Positions 8,694 to 11,761 of a stretch of 11,761 nucleotides of DNA are shown piece after piece. The notes below the pieces were generated by a model. It was not told where the DNA came from. It worked only from the letters and a program-made list of their open reading frames with translations, and made no database searches. Position numbers and translations under genes: made by a program. This DNA comes from Cloacibacterium caeni_C. Its GTDB lineage: Bacteria > Bacteroidota > Bacteroidia > Flavobacteriales > Weeksellaceae. The DNA lies in contig DITA01000005.1 of NCBI GenBank assembly GCA_002422665.1, forward strand, positions 1 to 11,761, in the 5' to 3' direction. Each line of letters begins with the position of its first letter. Within the stretch, counting starts at the first letter, position 1.

Positions 8694-9225
8694 ATTGGTG
8701 TTATTAGGTTCTATCCTCCGAATTTTTACGAGCGCGAAAGCATTAAGCAAAAACCGAAGAAGCTATAATTGTGTTTTTTAATTTTCTGACAAAATGGTTA
8801 TGCTCTAAAATTTAAAAATAAATTGATGATAGCTTCATAACCACTTTGATCAGAATCAAATATACATAAAATCCGAATTGAAAATACTCCCAGTTTTTAA
8901 AAAAATATTAGAAAATTTTAAGACTGTATTTTTTCAGAATTGTTCGAATTGTCGATCCGCTTGCTCTTTTTACATTCAACCTTTATTTGATAAATGAAAC
9001 AGAATAGTGATTTTTCCCACATTTCGTTTATTGAAGGTTTAGTCCAAAATGGTATGGCAAAATGGCGGGGTAACTTGCAATTTGAAATTTTTCGCTTCAT
9101 ATTCCGCAATCCCAATTTCATTAGCTTTTTTTGGATAATTTACCATAAAGAAATTGGCTTTTACTATGTGTAGCCTCAATCGAAACTTTCGTTTTCAATT
9201 TTCGTTCATTTTGCAAAGTCCCAAA

Positions 9226-9239
9226 CTATTATGTAATAG
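9226..9239. promoter_or_regulatory. Dyad CTATTA-N2-TAATAG upstream of the AraC-type gene
   Basis: This near-perfect palindrome with a central TG lies 57 bp upstream of the TATTTTTG box of the AraC-family gene. Its place in the upstream promoter region fits an operator, but no protein can be assigned. Confidence 0.3.
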
Positions 9240-9295
9240 GCTAAACGACCTCTTCATCCAAAATTGAGCAAACAATTATTGAAATAGAAAATTCA

Positions 9296-9303
9296 TATTT
9301 TTG
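9296..9303 (+). promoter_or_regulatory. Bacteroidota -7 promoter box (TATTTTTG) for the AraC-type gene
   Basis: TATTTTTG matches the Bacteroidota -7 consensus TAnnTTTG exactly and lies 33 bp before the ATG at 9337. The nearest TTG upstream (9279-9281) is 14 nt away, short of the usual spacing of about 19, so the -33 element is poor. The box overlaps a quasi-palindrome, TTTTGCCATGCCAAAA (9299-9314), that could be an autoregulatory site. Confidence 0.5.
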
Positions 9304-9336
9304 CCATGCCAAAATGTTTTTTAAAACAACACTATT

Positions 9337-10197
9337 ATGGATATTACAAATTTGCCAGAAGATTTATTTGAAAATAACTATACGGAGACACCAGACCTGC
9401 AAATTGCTAATTACGAGGTATATAAACATGTTTCCAAAAATAAGATTAACCTAAACAAAAATGTTTTCAGTTTTTTGTTGGACGGCCAAAAGGACATTCA
9501 CTTTTCTAATGACATCGTTTCAATAGATCCTACACAATCTTTGCTTCTTGCATCGGGAAATTTTTTAACCACAGAAATTGTAGGGGCAAATAGTTATAGT
9601 TGCCTACTCTTTTTCTTTTCTCAAAAAAACATTAATGATTTTTTATTGAAATATGGGCATTTATTCAACCCAAAAGACTTAAATAAAGCAGCGACCAGTA
9701 GTCCCTATTTCCTTATAGAAAAAGACAATTTTATAATCCATTTTATTAATTCTATTCAACAAATTTATGGCTTGAATCAAACCATCTCTCAAAAGATTCT
9801 GGAATTGAAATTTGAAGAAATTATGCTGTATTTGGCTGATAAGTATGGGCAAAGTTTTTTTGTCTATCTACATTCATTGTTAATCAACGAAAGAGAATTA
9901 TCTTTTAAAATGGTCATTGAAAAAAATCTGTACACGAGCTTGAATATTGATGAGGTCGCTTTTCTATGTAATATGAGCCTGTCTACTTTTAAGCGAAAAT
10001 TTTTACAATTATATCAAGAGTCTCCAGGAAAATGGTTTCAACTAAAACGACTCAACAAAGCCAAAAAATTATTGCTTAATAATGAAGCGACACCATCAGA
10101 AATCTATATGGACTTCGGTTATGACAGCTTATCAAATTTTAGCACAGCCTTTAAAAATGAATTTGGTTACAGTCCAAAAAACATGATGAAAACTTGA
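9337..10197 (+). CDS. AraC-family transcriptional regulator
   Basis: This 286-aa DNA-binding protein has the usual two-domain layout. Residues 1-about 180 are an N-terminal beta-rich, cupin-like sensing domain (FLLDGQKDIHFSND, LLLASGNFLTTE, SYSCLLFFF) of the AraC-binding type with no obvious ligand residues. Residues about 195-286 contain the two helix-turn-helix units: NIDEVAFLCNMSLSTFKRKF (203-222) and TPSEIYMDFGYDSLSNF (252-268), followed by the family signature AFKNEFGYSPKNM. The start is supported by the promoter box 33 bp upstream and by ACAACACTATT before the ATG. The ABM-domain gene begins 100 bp downstream on the same strand, so it is the likely target. Most AraC proteins of this build are activators; the inducer is unknown. 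Confidence 0.93.
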   Translation: MDITNLPEDLFENNYTETPDLQIANYEVYKHVSKNKINLNKNVFSFLLDGQKDIHFSNDIVSIDPTQSLLLASGNFLTTEIVGANSYSCLLFFFSQKNINDFLLKYGHLFNPKDLNKAATSSPYFLIEKDNFIIHFINSIQQIYGLNQTISQKILELKFEEIMLYLADKYGQSFFVYLHSLLINERELSFKMVIEKNLYTSLNIDEVAFLCNMSLSTFKRKFLQLYQESPGKWFQLKRLNKAKKLLLNNEATPSEIYMDFGYDSLSNFSTAFKNEFGYSPKNMMKT

Positions 10198-10252
10198 CCT
10201 TTTTTCATAAGTTTTTGAACTAAATAAAAAAGCCTCACAAGCTTAAACGAAC

Positions 10253-10260
10253 TACATTTG
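10253..10260 (+). promoter_or_regulatory. Bacteroidota -7 promoter box (TACATTTG) for the ABM gene
   Basis: TACATTTG fits TAnnTTTG exactly and is 37 bp before the ATG at 10298. No TTTG lies at the expected distance upstream; the region instead holds GCCTCACAAGCTTAAACG with a small AAGC/GCTT dyad. A good -7 with no -33 is typical of an activator-dependent promoter and fits control by the preceding AraC-type protein (inference). Confidence 0.5.
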
Positions 10261-10297
10261 CTAAAACAAAATTGGTTTAATTTAAAAATAAAAAGAC

Positions 10298-10591
10298 ATG
10301 AAAAAATCAGGATTATTAGTTCGACTAGAAGCAAAAGCAGGAAAAGAAAAAGATGTTGAAGCGTTTATTAAAGGTGCATTGCCACTTGCTAATGAAGAAG
10401 CAGGTACTATTACGTGGTATGCGTTCCGTATTGACGCTTCTACATTTGGTATTTTTGACACTTTTTCAGATGAAGAAGGCAGAGAAGCACATCTTGGTGG
10501 TAAGATTGCAAAAGCGTTAATGGAAAATGCACCTGAATTGTTGGCTACTGCACCATCTATTGAGAAAATAGACGTTTTAGCAGCTAAATAA
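10298..10591 (+). CDS. ABM-domain protein, putative quinol/antibiotic-biosynthesis-type monooxygenase
   Basis: This 97-aa single-domain protein resembles the antibiotic biosynthesis monooxygenase (ABM, YgiN-like) family: small dimeric alpha/beta-barrel proteins, some of which oxidise quinols or polycyclic substrates without cofactor. The visible pattern is an N-terminal strand GLLVRLEAKAGKEKDVEAF, then GTITWYAFRID (Trp40), then FGIFDTFSDEEGREAHLGG (His65, the commonly conserved His), then a C-terminal strand IEKIDVLAAK. The length is typical of the family, with no signal peptide, so it should be cytoplasmic. It follows the AraC-type gene by 100 bp and has its own -7 box upstream and a stem-loop terminator downstream. 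The real substrate cannot be inferred, and many family members have no proven enzyme activity. Confidence 0.88.
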   Translation: MKKSGLLVRLEAKAGKEKDVEAFIKGALPLANEEAGTITWYAFRIDASTFGIFDTFSDEEGREAHLGGKIAKALMENAPELLATAPSIEKIDVLAAK

Positions 10592-10613
10592 TCATACCTC
10601 AATTATTCTAAAA

Positions 10614-10663
10614 GGATGCCTGTCAAAGTTCTGTAAGTGAATTTGGACAGGCTTCCTTGTTTT
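10614..10663 (+). terminator. Intrinsic terminator of the ABM gene
   Basis: GGATGCCTGTCAAA (10614-10627) pairs with TTTGGACAGGCTTCC (10642-10656), with one mismatch and one bulged base, around a 14-nt loop. TTGTTTT follows immediately. It lies 22 bp after the stop codon and should end the AraC/ABM transcription unit. Confidence 0.8.
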
Positions 10664-10778
10664 AAAACAGCGTGGAAATAAATTAAACTTAGGCTGAGGA
10701 AAAAGCCTCAAACACAAAAATCTAACTGTTGCACAACTCCTTTTTTAGAAAATAGTTTTCAAAAACATAAAATTTTGA

Positions 10779-10814
10779 CCTCTTTAGAAGCAATTTTAGA
10801 GAGGTTTGTTTTTT
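10779..10814 (+). terminator. Hairpin terminator with GCAA tetraloop (copy A)
   Basis: CCTCTTTAGAA pairs with TTTTAGAGAGG (11 bp including two G-U pairs) around a GCAA tetraloop (GNRA type), followed by TTTGTTTTTT. This is a strong rho-independent terminator in plus-strand sense. It lies inside the repeat and is conserved in copy B. Confidence 0.8.
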
Positions 10815-10897
10815 ATGTAAGATTAAAAATGCTAAAATTTAGAGCGCTTACAATGGTGTTTTTATGTTGTACAATATGGTTTTTATAAAAGTTTTAG

Positions 10898-10905
10898 TAT
10901 ATTTG
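10898..10905 (+). promoter_or_regulatory. Possible -7 promoter box (TATATTTG) for the orphan gene
   Basis: TATATTTG matches TAnnTTTG exactly and sits at the right edge of repeat copy A, 117 bp before the ATG at 11023. No good -33 box is visible. If used, the mobile repeat would supply the promoter, and the long hairpin at 10929-10981 would be in the 5' untranslated RNA. Just after it, GTGCAA-C-TTGCAC (10911-10923) forms another small palindrome. Confidence 0.35.
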
Positions 10906-10928
10906 AGTATGTGCAACTTGCACTATGA

Positions 10929-11000
10929 ATTTGCAAAATCCTAAGAACGGAAGTAAACTTCCTTCTCGGGACTTCGCAAATCCGCCGAACCGTTAGCAGC
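10929..11000 (+). other. attC-like recombination site, 3' part (bulged hairpin plus core box)
   Basis: A long imperfect hairpin pairs 10929-10954 with 10957-10981 around a 2-nt loop, with a single extrahelical C at 10948. It is followed by CCGCC (10982-10986), a 5-nt spacer and GTTAGCAGC (10992-11000). Integron attC sites have this layout: an imperfect stem with extrahelical bases, then an L' box, then an R' box of type GTTRRRY at the cassette start. GTTAGCA fits the R' consensus only in its first five bases. The 5' half that should carry GCTGCTAAC is missing here, apparently replaced by repeat copy A. Confidence 0.5.
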
Positions 11001-11022
11001 AAGCAACAGAAACTTAAAACTT

Positions 11023-11616
11023 ATGGCATGGATTCCTATGTACTTAACGAAAAAAGATGTTCAAATTCTGAATGATTTATTAAATCAAGAAGAACAAATA
11101 GCTTTTTTGGTTTCTAATGGAAATAGAAAGTGGATAGCAAAAAATGAACATAATATTCTCGAAGAAATTGAAAGACAAAATTCAGATTTCGGTTTTGTAG
11201 AATATAAACTTTGGCATATTCCATCTGGTCCTTTACCTTTATTCGACCATAATAATTCAGGAAAAAAAATATTTAATCCTTTTGAAGGTTGGGCTGAAAT
11301 TACAAGCGGTGCTGATTTAGATGTGCCATATTTTGGCGCAGGTCATCCAGGAGTTATTTCTTTGGAAATAAAAATTAATAATGTTGGTGAGATTCCAATG
11401 TCAAGTTTTGGCTGGATTGGAAATCATTATAAAATTATTGGTAATGGAAGTGAAAAAGTAACAGAAAAATTTTGGTCTAAACTAAGAAGAACAATAAAAA
11501 ATCTATCAAAACAAATACCGCGATGTAACCAATCTTCAGGTAAAAATGAAGTATTTACTTTTCCAAACGCACTTGAAGAAATTGAGAATGGTTGTGAATG
11601 TGCGTTAAATCCTTAG
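11023..11616 (+). CDS. Hypothetical cassette-borne protein (197 aa)
   Basis: I do not recognise the family. The 197-aa protein starts MAWIPMYLTKKDVQILNDLL and has no signal peptide or transmembrane helix, so it should be cytoplasmic. Notable parts are an N-terminal helix with an acidic face (KKDVQILNDLLNQEEQIAFL), a central aromatic segment (YKLWHIPSGPLPLF, PFEGWAEI), a Gly-rich turn (FGAGHPGVISLEI), a second aromatic core (SSFGWIGNHYKIIG) and a basic helix ending RTIKNLSKQIPRC. Two late cysteines (CEC near residue 191) are close to the end. The ATG at 11023 follows A-rich DNA (AGAAACTTAAAACTT). It stands alone, flanked by inverted GTTAGCAGC/GCTGCTAAC boxes and by two copies of a repeat, which is how a lone integron-type gene cassette would look. 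It is AT-rich. Confidence 0.8.
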   Translation: MAWIPMYLTKKDVQILNDLLNQEEQIAFLVSNGNRKWIAKNEHNILEEIERQNSDFGFVEYKLWHIPSGPLPLFDHNNSGKKIFNPFEGWAEITSGADLDVPYFGAGHPGVISLEIKINNVGEIPMSSFGWIGNHYKIIGNGSEKVTEKFWSKLRRTIKNLSKQIPRCNQSSGKNEVFTFPNALEEIENGCECALNP

Positions 11617-11626
11617 TTAAATGCCA

Positions 11627-11640
11627 GCTGCTAACAGGCG
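11627..11640 (+). other. attC-like site, 5' part (GCTGCTAAC-aGGCG)
   Basis: GCTGCTAAC (11627-11635) lies 10 bp after the stop codon of the orphan gene and is the exact reverse complement of GTTAGCAGC at 10992-11000. The next bases, GGCG (11637-11640), complement CGCC at 10983-10986. Together they form the R''/L'' half expected at the start of the next attC-type site. The site is interrupted a few bases later by repeat copy B. Confidence 0.45.
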
Positions 11641-11643
11641 TAG

Positions 11644-11761
11644 CTGTTGCACAACTCCTATTTTGAGAAAATAATCATTAAAAAATATAAAAATCAACCT
11701 CTTTAGAAGCAATTTTAGAGAGGTTTGTTTTTTAGTTAAGACTCAAAATTCTAAAATTTGG
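11644..11761. mobile_element. Repeat copy B, left end of an IS or MITE (runs off the window)
   Basis: It begins CTGTTGCACAACTCC and aligns with copy A over all of its visible 118 bp, with scattered differences in the AT-rich parts and a 38-bp identical block (11697-11734). The right end is outside the window, so it may be another short element or the end of a full insertion sequence whose transposase lies further right. Confidence 0.6.
11698..11733 (+). terminator. Hairpin terminator with GCAA tetraloop (copy B)
   Basis: The 11-bp stem, GCAA loop and TTTGTTTTTT tail are the same as in copy A. The stem can extend by two A-T pairs here (AACCTC/GAGGTT). It would terminate transcripts of the 197-aa gene, which lacks a terminator of its own. 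Confidence 0.8.

Larger units (their letters stand above)
8751..9336. other. Gene-poor intergenic region between divergent units
   Basis: These 586 bp separate the minus-strand kinase operon from the plus-strand araC-type gene. I see no convincing gene. A minus-strand frame of 67 codons (8918-9121) has no family resemblance and poor start context. A second minus-strand frame (9039-9194) is open for 52 codons and contains MVNYPKKANEIGIAEYEAK, which reads like protein but is too short to call. It may be a decayed gene end. Also present are an 8-bp inverted repeat TGGTTATG/CATAACCA (8795-8802 and 8836-8843), a CTATTA-TG-TAATAG dyad (9226-9239) and the -7 box of the next gene. No clear promoter for the kinase operon could be picked out. 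Confidence 0.6.
10726..10917. mobile_element. MITE-like element or IS remnant, repeat copy A
   Basis: This non-coding segment of about 190 bp begins CTGTTGCACAACTCC and appears to end with a near-complementary sequence. GTTGCACAACTC at 10728-10739 is the inverse of GAGTaTGTGCAAC at 10905-10917, with one extra base. Its first 117 bp recur at 11644-11761, including a 38-bp block that is identical (10778-10815). It has no open reading frame, so it would be non-autonomous or a deletion remnant. I see no convincing target-site duplication. IS family assignment is not possible from the sequence alone. Confidence 0.6.

Noticed and set aside
8694..8750. Longer start for the histidine kinase (ATG at 8750, 689 aa)
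   Set aside because: The extra 19 residues are charged and unlike a signal-peptide N-terminus; the ATG at 8693 has better A-rich context. Not fully excluded.
8476..8781. 101-aa plus-strand frame over the kinase start
   Set aside because: Antisense to the signal peptide and first repeats of the kinase; no independent evidence.
8918..9121. 67-aa minus-strand reading frame
   Set aside because: No domain or family resemblance, poor composition, and a different frame in the same DNA looks more protein-like; not called as a gene.
10282..10602. 106-aa frame antisense to the ABM gene
   Set aside because: It overlaps the ABM gene entirely and is a shadow of its codon pattern; the ABM frame has a recognisable domain, promoter box and terminator.
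10690..10712. Small hairpin TGAGG-AAAAAG-CCTCA after the ABM terminator
   Set aside because: Only five base pairs and no T-run on either side; too weak to call.
1..11761. CRISPR array, tRNA, rRNA, transposase or integrase gene
   Set aside because: No regularly spaced repeats, no cloverleaf or rRNA motifs seen, and no reading frame with recombinase or transposase features within the window.

Overview
The window looks like a chromosomal segment of a low-GC flavobacterium (Bacteroidota, probably the Chryseobacterium/Kaistella branch of Weeksellaceae). The evidence is a type IX secretion (T9SS) type A C-terminal sorting domain, ELWxxDGT-repeat secreted proteins, A-rich translation starts without strong Shine-Dalgarno sites, TAnnTTTG-type promoter elements and AT-rich DNA. 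Genus assignment is inference; no rRNA or tRNA is present.

Positions 1-8693 carry six co-oriented minus-strand genes. In transcription order they are: a TPR-containing sensor histidine kinase (8693-6681); a NarL/LuxR-type response regulator 10 nt downstream (6670-6032); a 624-aa exported protein of unknown function (5943-4069); a small lipoprotein (3992-3543); an 824-aa T9SS-secreted ELWxxDGT protein (3472-998); and a paralogue of it that runs off the left edge (980-1). The kinase and regulator are almost certainly one operon. The four downstream genes all encode envelope or exported proteins and are separated by short gaps holding inverted repeats, so they may be partly co-transcribed; whether the two-component pair controls them is a guess from adjacency.

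Positions 8694-9336 are about 640 bp without a convincing gene, holding dyads and the promoter of the next gene. Strand then switches. 9337-10197 (+) is an AraC-family activator. 10298-10591 (+) is a 97-aa antibiotic-biosynthesis-monooxygenase (ABM) fold protein with a good terminator. The ABM gene has a perfect -7 box but no visible -33 box, as expected if the adjacent AraC protein activates it.

The right end (10726-11761) is accessory DNA. Two copies of a roughly 117-bp repeat, each starting CTGTTGCACAACTCC and containing a GCAA-tetraloop terminator hairpin, flank a single orphan gene of 197 aa (11023-11616). The first copy seems to have a matching inverted end, making it a MITE-like element of about 190 bp. 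Immediately outside the orphan gene lie complementary 9-bp boxes, GTTAGCAGC before it and GCTGCTAAC after it, and upstream is a long imperfect hairpin with one bulged base. This geometry resembles an integron gene cassette with attC-like recombination sites, both apparently hit by the same repeat family. No integrase gene is in the window. This cassette-plus-repeat arrangement is the most interesting part of the sequence.
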